From Lentisphaeria bacterium (GTDB lineage Bacteria; Verrucomicrobiota; Lentisphaeria; Oligosphaerales; Oligosphaeraceae): a stretch of 46,710 nt of DNA. The position numbers and the translations under genes are program-made. Below, in pieces: positions 7,209 to 17,178 of this stretch. The DNA lies in NCBI GenBank assembly GCA_016287975.1, contig JAEEXV010000062.1:1-46710 (forward strand), read 5' to 3'. Numbering within the stretch: the stretch's first letter is position 1; every line of letters starts with the position of its first letter. The notes beneath the pieces are model-generated. The model ran no database searches. It saw only the letters and a program-made list of their open reading frames with translations, and was not told the origin of the DNA.

Positions 7209-7976
7209 ATGCGTAGACTCTTCACATTGATTGAATTGCTCGTCGTCATCGCGATCATCGCCATTCTCGCCTCCATGCTGCTGCCTGCGCTGTCGAAGGC
7301 GCGCGAAAAGGCGCGCAGCATCAGTTGCGTCAACAACCTGCATACCTGGGGCCTCGCCTCCATCCTCTACAGCAACGACAACGACGACTTCTTCCCGACC
7401 CGATTCACCTACAGTGGCATCGGCGTCAATTATTATTACCACAGCGGCATGGACATCGGGGCGAAAGGCACAAAATACTCCGAGCCGAACGCGCTCATCT
7501 ACGGCGGCTACGTCACCACCATCGACCCGACAAAAACCATCAACGCCAAATCGGTGAGCGGCGTATTCAAGTGCCCGAGCGACAATTACCTCTACGGCAC
7601 GACCTACAGCGGCGGGATGAACGGGACCCACACCTCCTACTACTACATCCGCGTGTCACCGGCCATCGCGGAAACGGATGGTTCGCATGCCGGCAGCATC
7701 GTCAAGCATAAATACCTGACCCGAAACGGGCGCGGCATTTCCCACGACAAGAGCAGCGGGGACCCCAATGCCATCGTGGTGCACGATGTCATCGCCTCCT
7801 TCAAGTGGTGGCTCAAGCACTCCAACGAAGGCGGCGCTTATCTGACCCATGGCGACAAGGTGAACGCCCTGCGCCTCTCCGGCAGCGTCGAAAGCATAAC
7901 GGTGCCGACGGCATTGCAGATGCGCCACGGCTGGAACCAGCTGGGCTTCGCCATCCGCTTCGAGGGACTCGAATAA
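7209..7976 (+). CDS. Pseudopilin-like protein 1
   Basis: A 255-residue protein beginning MRRL then [18 protein letters not shown]: the class III signal, glutamate-5 and hydrophobic helix of type IV pilin and type II secretion pseudopilins. [16 protein letters not shown] linker leads to a soluble head unlike the other two pilins here. The residue before Phe is Leu instead of the canonical Gly. The C-terminal H-X9-DG region of this family is degenerate ([13 protein letters not shown]). AGGAG lies 9 bases before the ATG, inside the GH5-like gene. It is followed after 17 bases by the secreted LamG-GH gene. It probably sits in the inner membrane or a short pseudopilus; its role beside an exported enzyme is inferred. 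Confidence 0.9.
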   Translation: MRRLFTLIELLVVIAIIAILASMLLPALSKAREKARSISCVNNLHTWGLASILYSNDNDDFFPTRFTYSGIGVNYYYHSGMDIGAKGTKYSEPNALIYGGYVTTIDPTKTINAKSVSGVFKCPSDNYLYGTTYSGGMNGTHTSYYYIRVSPAIAETDGSHAGSIVKHKYLTRNGRGISHDKSSGDPNAIVVHDVIASFKWWLKHSNEGGAYLTHGDKVNALRLSGSVESITVPTALQMRHGWNQLGFAIRFEGLE

Positions 7977-7993
7977 TACAGGAGATGCCAGAG

Positions 7994-10891
7994 ATGTTCA
8001 GTCGATTTGCCTGCACGCTGTTGCTGGCGGCGGCCTTGGCCGCCGCCAGCCCACTGCTCCACTATCCCCTGGAACGGGACGAAAACCCCGTCGCCAATCT
8101 GGGCACGGCGTCCTCCACGGGGCGGCCATACCTGATCCAGCCCTCGCACTACACCCCCGCCGTCGTCGGCAATGGCCTGCGCATCTACGGCATGGCCGAC
8201 GGAATTGTCGTGGATGACCCCGCAAAATCCTTCCAGGGCCCTTGCACGGTATCCCTCTATTTCCGTCCAGAGCACCTGGTCGAACGCATGACCCTGTGCA
8301 GCTTCTACGTCGCGGACGAATGCCTGCTGGCCCTGAAAATCGTGGATCGCCAGCTGAAGATGCTTGACTGGAGCAATCCAAAGGCACGCCAGACCTACAG
8401 TTGCGGCCCCTTGCTGGACTTGGATTCCTGGCACCACGTCGCATGGAGCATGGACGGCCAACGCTGGCGCTGCTGGCTTGACGGCAAACTCGTCCAGGAA
8501 GCTGCCTCTTCCGCGCTCCCATCCCGCCCCCGCTCACGCGCTTTCCATATCGGCAATGACTGGCATCGGGCCGTAGCCCAGCGCGACCGCTTTGTCGGCA
8601 CGCTGGACGAAGTGCAGGTCTGGGATGGCACCTTGCCCGATGCGGAAATCCAGGCGCAGGCCGCCCGCCTCGTACACGCCGCCCCGATGGCACGCCCCGC
8701 CCGAATGGTGGCGACGCAGAGACCTGTGAAGGCCAGCGTCGATTCTGCGACGCAGAGTTTTGTCTTCGATGGCCGTCACGAACCGATGACAATCTATGCG
8801 GGCGGCGGTTTCCTGCCCCTGGCAGGCTACTGCTTCGACACCATCCTGGAAATGGCGGGGCAGGGCATCACGGTCTTCCGCAGCGGCGTCTGTGGCGGCC
8901 GGGACTTCTGCGGCGGCAACTGGTGGCAGGGCATGGGGAAATACGACTTCAGCATCGTCGACCGCAACATCGAGTTCGTCTTCGAGCGCAACCCCGATGC
9001 CCGACTGATGATCTCCCTGGCTGCCTCGCCGCCCGCCTGGTGGGGACGGCAATTCCCGCAGGAATGCACGCAGGATGCCAACGGGAATGTCCGCCAGGAC
9101 TACTTCGCCTCGCATTCGTTCAGTTCCGACCAATGGATCGCCGACCTGGAGGAAGCATGGGGGGCTCTCTTCGCCCACATGCGCCGACAACCCTACTACA
9201 GCCGCGTCATCGGTTTCCATGTGGTTTCCGGACGCTACGGCGAATGCATCCGCAACGGCTATAACAGCCAACTCTACGGGAAGGAATTGACCGACTACAG
9301 CCCAGCCGAACTCGCCGCCTGGCGCCGCTGGCTGCGCCGCCGCTACGGCAGCATCGACCGGATGCGGCGGGCCTACCCCGACGGCCGCGTCCCCACGAGT
9401 TTCGAAGAGGCACGCCTTCCCACGCCCGCCGAGCGCCTGCGGGCCGACAGTTCCTACTTCAGCAACCCCGTGGTGGACCGCGGCAACATCGACTACAACC
9501 AATTCGTCAACGACCAGCAGGCGGAAGTCGTGTGCCGCTACACCTCCCTGCTGCGCCGCCTTGTCGGCAAGGACAAGGTGATCGGCGTCTACTACGGTTA
9601 CGTTTTCGAGGACGCCTTCGGGCACGGCCGCTGCTTCGCAAGCGAATCGGGCCACTTCGGCATTGGCCGCGTCCTACGCGAGGCCCCGATCGACTTCCTG
9701 GTCGGCCCCGTGGGTTATGCGCAGCGCACGCTGGGCAGCGTCGGCCCCTGCATGGGGGCGCCGGCCACCGTCGCCCTGCACCGCAAACTCTGGCTCGACG
9801 AGGCGGACATCCGCACCTCGCTCAATGGCGGTCGCGCGGAATACAGCGGCGCCGCGGATCTGGAGGAATCCAAGGCGGTGCTATGGCGCACTTTCGGCAA
9901 TGCCCTCGTCAATCGGGCGGCCTTGTGGTGGATGCCCATCAGCGGCATCCGCTCCTTCAGCCACCCCGACATCTGGCGCGACTTCGGAATCATGTATCGC
10001 GAGATGGCCAGAACCGCCGCGGCACGGCCAGCACTGGATCGTTCCCGCGTCATCGCCATCATCATGGACACCGACAGCATCCACTTCCGGCGCTACAGCC
10101 TTCGCGACCAGGTGGCGGGCAACCTCCTGACCCTCTCCCGCGATGTCTTCGCCAAGTCTGGAGTGCATATCGACGCCTACATCTCGGACGATCTGGAACT
10201 CATCCCAGACGACTACCCCGTCTACATCTTCCTGAACACCTGGTATGCGGACGACACGAAGCGCGAAATCATCCGTCGGCGTTTCAAGCAGGGCGGCAAG
10301 TTGCTGGTCTGGACCTACGGCGCGGGTCTTTTCCGGAATGCCCAGCCATCGGCGCGCCTGAGAATGGGACCGCAAAACGCGACCGAGCTGACTGGCATGG
10401 AGATGGAATGGATTGTCAAGAGCGCGGAGATGGACTGCGCGCCAGTCGACGGCGCATCGGTACCGATGCCAGGCCTGCGGATTGACGGCAAATTCCAACC
10501 TGTGCTTGCGGTGACGGATTCGCAGGCGCAGCCACTGGCCGCTTTCCAGCGCAGCCCCCTGCTGGACGGCAAGACCGCTGTCGCGCTCAAGCGGATGCCT
10601 GGCTGGAACTCCCTCTACATCGGCGTGCCGCAGTTCACTCCTGAGCTGGTCCGCGCCATCGCCCGTTTTGGCGGCGCCCACGTCTGGTCCGAAGCAGGGG
10701 ATGTGGTGGTGCGCCCAGGCAACGGGCATCTGCTCATCCACAGCGGCCACGAGGCCGTCGTGAAGATCACCTTGCCGGCCCCCGCGACGCAGGTCGTCGA
10801 TGTCGCCACCGGCGAAGTGCTCGGACGCCAGTGCTCCACGCTGGAGCTCCCCATCGGCAAAAACCGCACCCGCCTCTTGCGGCTGTTTTAA
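7994..10891 (+). CDS. Secreted LamG and GH42-like glycoside hydrolase
   Basis: A 965-residue exported enzyme. The signal peptide MFSRFACTLLLAAALAAA is followed by a LamG/concanavalin-like sugar-binding domain (about 22-230; its end reads GTLDEVQVWDG). A TIM-barrel region (about 255-650) resembles beta-galactosidases of GH42 and related groups, with candidate acids in SGRYGECIRNG and KLWLDEADI. A Rossmann-like trimerisation-type domain follows (DYPVYIFLNTWYADD, GGKLLVWTYGAG), then a small C-terminal beta domain. I chose ATG 7994 because CAGGAG lies 9 bases upstream and the signal peptide starts there; the frame is open earlier. It is the last gene of cassette 1, directly after the pseudopilin. 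Catalytic residues are tentative. Confidence 0.85.
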   Translation: MFSRFACTLLLAAALAAASPLLHYPLERDENPVANLGTASSTGRPYLIQPSHYTPAVVGNGLRIYGMADGIVVDDPAKSFQGPCTVSLYFRPEHLVERMTLCSFYVADECLLALKIVDRQLKMLDWSNPKARQTYSCGPLLDLDSWHHVAWSMDGQRWRCWLDGKLVQEAASSALPSRPRSRAFHIGNDWHRAVAQRDRFVGTLDEVQVWDGTLPDAEIQAQAARLVHAAPMARPARMVATQRPVKASVDSATQSFVFDGRHEPMTIYAGGGFLPLAGYCFDTILEMAGQGITVFRSGVCGGRDFCGGNWWQGMGKYDFSIVDRNIEFVFERNPDARLMISLAASPPAWWGRQFPQECTQDANGNVRQDYFASHSFSSDQWIADLEEAWGALFAHMRRQPYYSRVIGFHVVSGRYGECIRNGYNSQLYGKELTDYSPAELAAWRRWLRRRYGSIDRMRRAYPDGRVPTSFEEARLPTPAERLRADSSYFSNPVVDRGNIDYNQFVNDQQAEVVCRYTSLLRRLVGKDKVIGVYYGYVFEDAFGHGRCFASESGHFGIGRVLREAPIDFLVGPVGYAQRTLGSVGPCMGAPATVALHRKLWLDEADIRTSLNGGRAEYSGAADLEESKAVLWRTFGNALVNRAALWWMPISGIRSFSHPDIWRDFGIMYREMARTAAARPALDRSRVIAIIMDTDSIHFRRYSLRDQVAGNLLTLSRDVFAKSGVHIDAYISDDLELIPDDYPVYIFLNTWYADDTKREIIRRRFKQGGKLLVWTYGAGLFRNAQPSARLRMGPQNATELTGMEMEWIVKSAEMDCAPVDGASVPMPGLRIDGKFQPVLAVTDSQAQPLAAFQRSPLLDGKTAVALKRMPGWNSLYIGVPQFTPELVRAIARFGGAHVWSEAGDVVVRPGNGHLLIHSGHEAVVKITLPAPATQVVDVATGEVLGRQCSTLELPIGKNRTRLLRLF

Positions 10892-11175
10892 ACGAACTGG
10901 GCTATTTGCTGGATGCTCTGGGCATTACGGTGCTTCCAAGCTCGTGATCGCTCGGGGAAGACTACCGCAGCGGCGCGGTGACGAATGCGGCGGTCGCCGC
11001 GCCCGCGATGTTCAATGCGTGGGGGCGGCAGCTCATCGGCGGCATCGGCTGGGAACTGGTCGCACGGACGCCCCAGGAGGAGGAGCGCCCGTTGCCGAAT
11101 TTCACGGCAATGGATGCGCTGGGAGGACAGTTCATAACGCAAATAAATATTTGCTACTTTATTTGGTTTTTCTAA
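10892..11175 (+). other. Unassigned coding-like debris between cassettes
   Basis: GC-rich sequence with two protein-like snippets in different frames. One reads ELGYLLDALGITVLPSS and stops. The other, from about 10960, includes NAAVAAPAMFNAWGRQLIGG and IGWELVARTPQEEE. Neither has a good start and I recognise neither. After about 11145 the base composition switches abruptly to AT-rich, marking the edge of the DUF1016 insert. It is best read as remains of a lost gene. Confidence 0.35.
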
Positions 11176-11203
11176 TTGTAATAAATAAAAATATGACTAT
11201 ATT
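11176..11203 (+). promoter_or_regulatory. Sigma70-type promoter for the DUF1016 nuclease
   Basis: TTGTAA (11176-11181), 16 bases, then TATATT (11198-11203) in a strongly AT-rich tract. A start near 11210 would give a leader of roughly 66 bases before the chosen ATG. Confidence 0.55.
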
Positions 11204-11277
11204 ATAGTAGCCATTTGAATTGTCTGATGGCCAGTCCCGTCGCAACCACAACACAAATCCATCAGGAAGATTCAACC

Positions 11278-12336
11278 ATGACATCCCCGCAGACTATTCC
11301 GTCCGAAACGCAATCCAGCGCCTTGCTGCAGGATCTTCGCGGCATTATTGAAAAAGGCCGCGCCCTGGCCTACGCCGCCTCCAGTGCAGTCATGATCGAT
11401 ACCTACTGGAACATCGGCCGCCGTATCGTCGAAGAGGAACAAAAGGGCAACAAACGCGCAGAGTATGGCACGCAAGTCCTCAAATACCTATCCGATGAAT
11501 TGACAAGAGATTTCGGCAGTAATTTTGATGAGCGCAACCTGCGTTATTTCCGTAGATTCTATCTCTTTTTCCCAGACAATCAGATTTGGAACGCGCGCGT
11601 TCCAAATCTTCGATGGACTCACTTCCGCGAACTATTACGAGTAGAAGACGAGAAGGCACGGATGTGGTACCTGGCCGAGGCTTCCCATGAAGGCTGGAGT
11701 TCACGCACCCTCGCTCGCAACATCAGCACGCATTACTACCAGCGTCTGCTTGCCTCCCAGCAGAAAGAGCCGGTCATAGAAGAGATGAAACGCCTGACCG
11801 CGCCCTTTCAGGCTGACAAACTCGAATTCATCAAAAATCCCGTCGTGGCGGAGTTCCTGGGCTTGGACAACAACCCTGCTTTTACGGAAAGCACGCTGGA
11901 AACAGCCATCCTCACTCATTTGCAGCAATTCCTCATGGAGCTGGGCAAAGGCTTCGCCTTCGTCGCCCGGCAGCAGCACATCGCCACCGACGCAGGCGAC
12001 TTCTTCATTGATTTGGTCTTCTACAACTACCTTCTTAAATGCTTCGTGCTCATTGACCTCAAACCAGCGCAAATCACCCATCAGGATGTCGGGCAGATGG
12101 ACATGTATGTGCGAATGTACGACGAACTCAAGCGCGGTGAGGACGACAACCCCACCATCGGCATTCTGCTCTGCGCCGAAAACAGTCAGGACATCGCGCG
12201 TTACTCCGTCCTTCATGACAGCGACCAACTCTTCGCTGCAAAGTACCTCACCTGCCTTCCCACCCAGGAGGAACTCCGTCGCGAAATCGAACATCAGAAA
12301 GTGCTCTTCCAGCTTCAGCACTCCGATCGAATCTGA
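11278..12336 (+). CDS. DUF1016 (YhcG-type) PD-(D/E)XK nuclease
   Basis: A 352-residue member of the YhcG/DUF1016 family. The N-terminal winged-helix-like half includes TYWNIGRRIVEEEQKGNKRAEYG and the NLRYFRRFYLFF stretch. The C-terminal nuclease half carries GDFFIDLVFYN followed by FVLIDLK, the D...(D/E)xK core, then QMDMYVRMYDE. Family members are common in mobile and defence regions, often beside restriction genes; the substrate is not established. I chose ATG 11278 for AGGAAG 8 bases upstream; an in-frame TTG at 11215 is weaker. The gene is clearly more AT-rich than its neighbours and is bounded by debris on both sides, which suggests horizontal acquisition. Confidence 0.9.
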   Translation: MTSPQTIPSETQSSALLQDLRGIIEKGRALAYAASSAVMIDTYWNIGRRIVEEEQKGNKRAEYGTQVLKYLSDELTRDFGSNFDERNLRYFRRFYLFFPDNQIWNARVPNLRWTHFRELLRVEDEKARMWYLAEASHEGWSSRTLARNISTHYYQRLLASQQKEPVIEEMKRLTAPFQADKLEFIKNPVVAEFLGLDNNPAFTESTLETAILTHLQQFLMELGKGFAFVARQQHIATDAGDFFIDLVFYNYLLKCFVLIDLKPAQITHQDVGQMDMYVRMYDELKRGEDDNPTIGILLCAENSQDIARYSVLHDSDQLFAAKYLTCLPTQEELRREIEHQKVLFQLQHSDRI

Positions 12337-12560
12337 TAACACGCCACTCCCCCATGAGGTAAGAACCTTCGAATCCACAGCGGTCGCCGAGTAGAATAGG
12401 TGTGCTTCCAGCGTTTCCTCAATCGTAGTCGCATCTGCGGCTTTCGGGCCTTGAAATTATAAGGCGGGTCACCATGCATCGCGGAAAGGCAAATACCTCT
12501 TGAGGAATAGCGTATTTTGTGTGTGCAAGGCGAAGGCTGCCCAATAATCCCTGATGCTTG
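12337..12560 (-). pseudogene. Possible frameshifted gene remnant downstream of DUF1016
   Basis: On the minus strand three short protein-like runs appear in different frames: ALHTQNTLFLKRYLPFRDAW, GDPPYNFKAR, and ATTIEETLEAHLFYSATAV. DPPYNF resembles motif IV of amino-methyltransferases, but the surrounding residues do not extend the match. No start or ribosome site is seen. It could be an inactivated methylase or another mobile-region gene, or chance. Confidence 0.25.
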
Positions 12561-12585
12561 CCATATATTATCCACATCGCGCCGA

Positions 12586-12663
12586 CACAAGCCGACCATG
12601 CCGAACATGCCGCGCAGGCGCGCGGCCCTCCCATTGCTCGGCTCGCCGACCATGCCGAATCGT
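12586..12663. repeat. Mixed copy of the two dispersed repeat families
   Basis: Between the nuclease and the GH116 gene lie CCGACCATGCCGAACATGCCG, split around a variant of the GCGCGGCCCTCCC family (GCAGGCGCGCGGCCCTCCCA), then GCCGACCATGCCGAA. Both motifs recur in force at 45718-46020. Here they occupy the gap upstream of the GH116 start. Confidence 0.65.
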
Positions 12664-12694
12664 TTTCTGTCCTCGCGTCAACACTGGAATCCCC

Positions 12695-15298
12695 ATGCAT
12701 CTTAGCGGCGACCATCTATCCCAGGTATCCTTTCCCGTCGGCGGCATTGGCGCGGGATGCATCGGCGTCGCGGGCAACGGCCGCCTCGCCGAATGGGAGA
12801 TCTTCAACCAGGGCGGCAAGTTCTCGGGGAACGGCTTCACGCACTTCGCCGTCAAGGCGGAGGAGAACGGCGTCGTCCGCGACGTCCGCATCCTGCAGGG
12901 CGACCTCCGCGCCCATTGGGCGGGCGAACCGCGCGGCCCCGAGACGCCCGTCTATGGCTTCGGCTGGGGGCCCGACGTCGAGACGATGGCGGGCTTCCCC
13001 CATTTCCGCGAGTGCGGGCTGGACGCGGGATTTCCCGTCGCCGAATACCGTTTCCGCGACGGGCGCTTCCCCGCGGACGCCACGCTGACCGCCTGGAGCC
13101 CCTTCGTCCCAGGCGAATCCGACCTGGCCTCGCTGCCAGTCGCCTGCTTCGACATCACCCTCGCGAACAATACCGCCCGAACCCTCGACTACACCGTCGC
13201 CGCCACCCTCTCCCCACCCTGGCACAACCCTGGCGCCACCGTGCAGACGCTGCGTCGGGAGGGTCGCACCAGCCTCGTCTTCGCCAACAACCTGCCGACA
13301 GAGGATGTCGACCGAGGCGAAGTCGCCATCACCACCGACGCCCCCGCCGCCGTGCAGGAATCCTGGTACCGCGGCGGCTGGCACGACAACCTCGCCGTCT
13401 TCTGGCACGACCTCTCGCAGCCTGGCCCGCCGCCGCCCCGCACCTATCCAAACCACGAGTCCCTGCACCAGCCTGGCATGGTCGCCGCCGCCTTCACCCT
13501 GGCCCCTGGCGAATCCCGCACCGTCCCGTTCGTCGTCTCGTGGTTCATCCCCGCACGGAAAAACACCTGGGACCCACGCGCGGACGCGGACATGGCGGCG
13601 GCGGGACGGCAAAACCGCTGGAACAACTACTACGCGCGCCTCTGCGGCTCCGCCGCCGACGCCGCCGCGCGCATCCTCGCCGACCACGCGGCCATCCGAC
13701 GGGAGGTCTTCCTCTTCCGCGACGCCCTCCACTCCTCCACCATCCCCCGCCCGTGCCTCGAAGGCGCCGCCGAAAACCTCGCCGTGCTCGTCTCCCCCGC
13801 CTGCCTCCGCCTGGAGGACGGCACCTTCTGGGGCTGGGAGGGCACAGGCCTCCGCGTCGGCTCCTGCGAGGGCACCTGCCAGCACGTCTGGAACTACGCC
13901 CAGGCGCTCGCCCTCCTCTTCCCCGACCTCGAGCGCTCCATCCGCGAGGCCTTCGCCAAACACGCCTTCGCCGAGGACGGCCGCTTCACCTTCCGCCTGC
14001 GCCTCCCCCTGGGCGCCCCGCCGCCGCCGCTGCACTCCTGCGTCGACGGCGCCTTCGGCGAAGTCCTCAAGACCTTCCGCGAATGGAAGATCTCGGGCGA
14101 CACCGCCTGGCTCCGCCGCCTCTGGCCCGCCGTCAGGAAGATCTTCGCGCACGCCTGGGACCCCGCGAATCCCGACCAGTGGGATCCCGACCAGACGGGC
14201 GTCATCTCGGGACGCCAGCACCACACCCTCGACACCGAACTCTTCGGCCCCTCTGGATGGCTCAACTCCCACTATCTCGCCGCCCTCAAGGCCGCCGCCG
14301 AAATGGCCGACGCCTGCGGCGAACCTGGCTTCGCGCGACTCTGCCGAGACATCCAAGCGCGCGGCCGCAAGACCACCGACGAGACGCTCTTCAACGGCGA
14401 ATACTACATCCAGAAAGTCGACCTCTCCCAGCAGGACCTCCTGCTCCGCCACGCAGGGCCGCTCGACTCGGACGGGGGCCCCGAGGCCGCGCGGCAGGCG
14501 GTCCTGAAGCATTACTGGAGCGAGGAGCACCGCCAGATCAAATACCAGATCGGCGAAGGCTGCAGCATCGACTCCCACCTGGGCCAGCTCTACGCGACCC
14601 TCTACGGCGTCGGGGAAGTCCTCGACCCCGCGCATCTCCGCAGCACCCTCGACGCCATCTACTGCCACAACTTCCGCTCCATGCGCGACATCGTGAACCC
14701 CTGGGCCGTCTACGCCGTCGACGACGAGAAAGGCGTCCTCACCTGCTCATGGCCCGACGAAGCCGCCCGCCCCGCGCTGCCCATCCGCTACCACTCCCAG
14801 ATCATGACGGGCTTCGAATGGGCCTTCGCCGTCCACCTCGTCCTCGCGGGGATGCGCGAACAGGGCGAGGCCGTCGCCGCCGCCATCCGCAGCCGCTATG
14901 ACGGCAGGAAGCGCAACCCCTGGAATGAAATCGAGTGCGGCAGCAACTATGCGCGGTCGATGGCGGCCTACGCCATGCTCCAGGCCTACAGCGGTTTCCG
15001 CTACGACCTCGTCCGAGGCGCCATCTCCTTCCACCCCGTCCTGCCGCCGCCCTTCCAGTGCTTCTGGTCGCTCGGCACCGCCTGGGGAACCTTCCAGCGC
15101 ACGGCGGACGCCGACGCCGTCCGCATCCTGCACGGCGCCGTCACCCTGCATGCCATCGGGCTGGACGGCGACGGCCCCGTCACCCTGAACGGCGCCCCCG
15201 TCGGCGGCGCCTGCACCGACGGCGAATGGCGCGCCGCCACCCCGCTCGCCCTCCACGCCGGCGATCTCCTGGAACGGCGGCGCGACAACGCCCCCTGA
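12695..15298 (+). CDS. GH116 family beta-glycosidase (GBA2-like)
   Basis: An 867-residue enzyme of the bile-acid beta-glucosidase/GBA2 family. The N-terminal beta-sandwich opens with FPVGGIGAGCIGVAGNGR, where GGIG and WEIFNQG are hallmarks. The C-terminal (alpha/alpha)6 barrel has CEGTCQHVWNYAQALALLFP near 391 (nucleophile Glu) and HHTLDTELFGPSGWLNSHYL near 512 (acid/base Asp). Length is as expected for the family. I chose ATG 12695 because the conserved domain begins a few residues later; the upstream 47 codons come from the repeat tract. There is no signal peptide, so it should be cytoplasmic. A sialate-O-acetylesterase-like gene follows after 46 bases, suggesting joint processing of an acylated glycoside. 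Confidence 0.9.
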   Translation: MHLSGDHLSQVSFPVGGIGAGCIGVAGNGRLAEWEIFNQGGKFSGNGFTHFAVKAEENGVVRDVRILQGDLRAHWAGEPRGPETPVYGFGWGPDVETMAGFPHFRECGLDAGFPVAEYRFRDGRFPADATLTAWSPFVPGESDLASLPVACFDITLANNTARTLDYTVAATLSPPWHNPGATVQTLRREGRTSLVFANNLPTEDVDRGEVAITTDAPAAVQESWYRGGWHDNLAVFWHDLSQPGPPPPRTYPNHESLHQPGMVAAAFTLAPGESRTVPFVVSWFIPARKNTWDPRADADMAAAGRQNRWNNYYARLCGSAADAAARILADHAAIRREVFLFRDALHSSTIPRPCLEGAAENLAVLVSPACLRLEDGTFWGWEGTGLRVGSCEGTCQHVWNYAQALALLFPDLERSIREAFAKHAFAEDGRFTFRLRLPLGAPPPPLHSCVDGAFGEVLKTFREWKISGDTAWLRRLWPAVRKIFAHAWDPANPDQWDPDQTGVISGRQHHTLDTELFGPSGWLNSHYLAALKAAAEMADACGEPGFARLCRDIQARGRKTTDETLFNGEYYIQKVDLSQQDLLLRHAGPLDSDGGPEAARQAVLKHYWSEEHRQIKYQIGEGCSIDSHLGQLYATLYGVGEVLDPAHLRSTLDAIYCHNFRSMRDIVNPWAVYAVDDEKGVLTCSWPDEAARPALPIRYHSQIMTGFEWAFAVHLVLAGMREQGEAVAAAIRSRYDGRKRNPWNEIECGSNYARSMAAYAMLQAYSGFRYDLVRGAISFHPVLPPPFQCFWSLGTAWGTFQRTADADAVRILHGAVTLHAIGLDGDGPVTLNGAPVGGACTDGEWRAATPLALHAGDLLERRRDNAP

Positions 15299-15344
15299 CG
15301 CCAGGCGCCTCTCCAATCCCCGCATCCACCAAGCACCAAACACC

Positions 15345-17171
15345 ATGAAAATCCATACTGGCCTCCTTCCCTCCTGCGTCATTCCCCGCAACGCCGCCAA
15401 CGTCTCCGAACTCGCCGTCACCGGCACCTGTCGCGCCACTGGCCCCGTCGACGCCGCCGTCTATGCTGCAAACGCGAAAAAGCCGCTGCTCCGCCTGCCC
15501 GCCTGCGGCATCGCCCGCAAAGGCCGCTTTACCGCGCAACTGGACGGCATTCCGTGCGGCGGGCCATACCGCGTCGAACTCGTCTGTGGCGGCGAGCAGC
15601 TCGCCGTCCCGGATGTGCTCGTCGGCGAAGTCTGGATCCTCGCCGGGCAGTCCAACATGCAGGGCGCGGGCCGCATCACCGCGGCCTCCCTCAACCCCGA
15701 ACCGCGCATCCGCGCCTACTACATGGACGACAAATGGGCGGTCGCGCAGGAGCCAGTCGGGCGCGTCGAACTCTCGCACCATGCCGCGCACCTGAATCTG
15801 CTTAATCCGCCAATCCCCTCCCGCGCCCGCAGGAACCCCGATGGCCGCGGCGCGGAGCCCGGCCTCCCCTTCGCCATCGAACGCTATCGCCAGACCGGCG
15901 TCCCGCAGGGCCTGATCGCGTGCGCCCACGGCGGCACCTGCATCGGGCAGTGGGATCCGAGAACCAAAGATGAAGGCTATGGCTCCCTCTACGGCGCCAT
16001 GATCGAGCGCGTCCGCCGCAACGGTGGCCGCGTCACCGGAATGCTCTGGTACCAGGGCTGCTCCGACGCCGTCACAGGCCGCTACGTCGCTTTCGAGGAG
16101 GCCACCGTCGCCTTCTTCCGCGCCGTGCGCCGCGACCTCCGCGCCCCCGCCCTCCCGATTGTCCAGGTGCAACTCGCCCGCCTCATCGCCACCGCCGACA
16201 CCGACGGCCCTTGCTGGGACGTCATCCGCGACGCCCAGCGCCGCATGCCGCAACGCCTCCGCCATCTCCTGACCGTCCCCACCCTCGACCTCTCCCAAGA
16301 GGACACCATCCATCTCAACGAGGCGTCCCAGGCCATCCTCGGGCGGCGCCTCGCCCAGGCCATGCAGACCCTCCTCGGCGAACCCGGCGCCCTCCCGCCT
16401 CCTATCGAGTTCGACCACGCCGCCATCCACTACCGGCGCCGCCAGGGCGAATACGACGTCCACGTCCATTTCCGCAACGTCGTCGGCGCCCTCCAGGCCG
16501 CGGGGCGCGCCAGCGGATTCTCCTTCGGCCCCGACGGACACGACCTCGCCTACCGCACCGACCTCGAAGGCGACTGCGCGATTCTCCACTGCACCCAGGA
16601 GGTCCCCTCCGTCGCCTACGGCCATGGCCTCAACCCCTACTGCAACATCGCCGACGCCGCAGGGCGCCCCCTCCCCGCCTTCGCCTTCCAGCCCCTCGTC
16701 CTCCCCTTCGTGCGCGGCCCCTACGCCACGCACTTCCAGTTGAGCGCCCCCCTCTTCGGCGACCTCCCCGTCTCCCAGGCCACGCCGCAGATGGCGCAGG
16801 GCCTCGCCTACGCCCCCGCCGCCAACCAGTCCCCCTACGGACTCTTCCCCGACCGCCTCCAATACGCCGACCGCAACGGCATCCGCTTCTTCCGCACCGC
16901 CTATCTTGCCCCGCGCGCGCTCGACCTCGACCTCGCCCTCGGATACGACGGCAATGTCAAGGTCTTCGTCGACGGCAAGCCCGTCTACACCGACGAGCAG
17001 GGCCGCAACCCCATCATCCTCGCCAGCCATCTCGTCCGCCAGCACTGGGCGAAGGGCCGCCACGAAATCCTCGTCGCCGTCGCCATGAACCAGGCCCGCA
17101 CCTGGGGCATCTCCCTCGCCCTCGAAACCGCCCCCGCCCGAAAGGACGACCTCCCGCAGGAAGTGGACTGA
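15345..17171 (+). CDS. Sialate O-acetylesterase-like SGNH hydrolase
   Basis: A 608-residue carbohydrate esterase of the SASA (DUF303) type. A beta-sandwich domain (about 1-90) precedes the SGNH core. Block I is ILAGQSNMQGAG with the nucleophilic Ser near 104. Later come AHGGTCIGQW, MLWYQGCSDA (the GxND-like block) and the DTIHLNEASQ block, which supplies the Asp-x-x-His pair. The C-terminal 200 residues are two more beta domains. It should remove O-acetyl groups from sugars. There is no signal peptide, so it is likely cytoplasmic, as is the GH116 upstream. The stop lies 7 bases before the SLOG-family gene, so the three form one unit. Confidence 0.88.
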   Translation: MKIHTGLLPSCVIPRNAANVSELAVTGTCRATGPVDAAVYAANAKKPLLRLPACGIARKGRFTAQLDGIPCGGPYRVELVCGGEQLAVPDVLVGEVWILAGQSNMQGAGRITAASLNPEPRIRAYYMDDKWAVAQEPVGRVELSHHAAHLNLLNPPIPSRARRNPDGRGAEPGLPFAIERYRQTGVPQGLIACAHGGTCIGQWDPRTKDEGYGSLYGAMIERVRRNGGRVTGMLWYQGCSDAVTGRYVAFEEATVAFFRAVRRDLRAPALPIVQVQLARLIATADTDGPCWDVIRDAQRRMPQRLRHLLTVPTLDLSQEDTIHLNEASQAILGRRLAQAMQTLLGEPGALPPPIEFDHAAIHYRRRQGEYDVHVHFRNVVGALQAAGRASGFSFGPDGHDLAYRTDLEGDCAILHCTQEVPSVAYGHGLNPYCNIADAAGRPLPAFAFQPLVLPFVRGPYATHFQLSAPLFGDLPVSQATPQMAQGLAYAPAANQSPYGLFPDRLQYADRNGIRFFRTAYLAPRALDLDLALGYDGNVKVFVDGKPVYTDEQGRNPIILASHLVRQHWAKGRHEILVAVAMNQARTWGISLALETAPARKDDLPQEVD

Positions 17172-17178
17172 TACTCCC

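Noticed and set aside
7805..7993. Upstream extension of the LamG-GH gene
   Set aside because: It lies inside pseudopilin 1 in another frame; the ribosome site and signal peptide support 7994.
12716..14668. 650-codon minus-strand frame opposite GH116
   Set aside because: Antisense to a well-supported GH116 gene; its composition (Gly, Glu, Arg, Val) is typical of a reverse-strand shadow.
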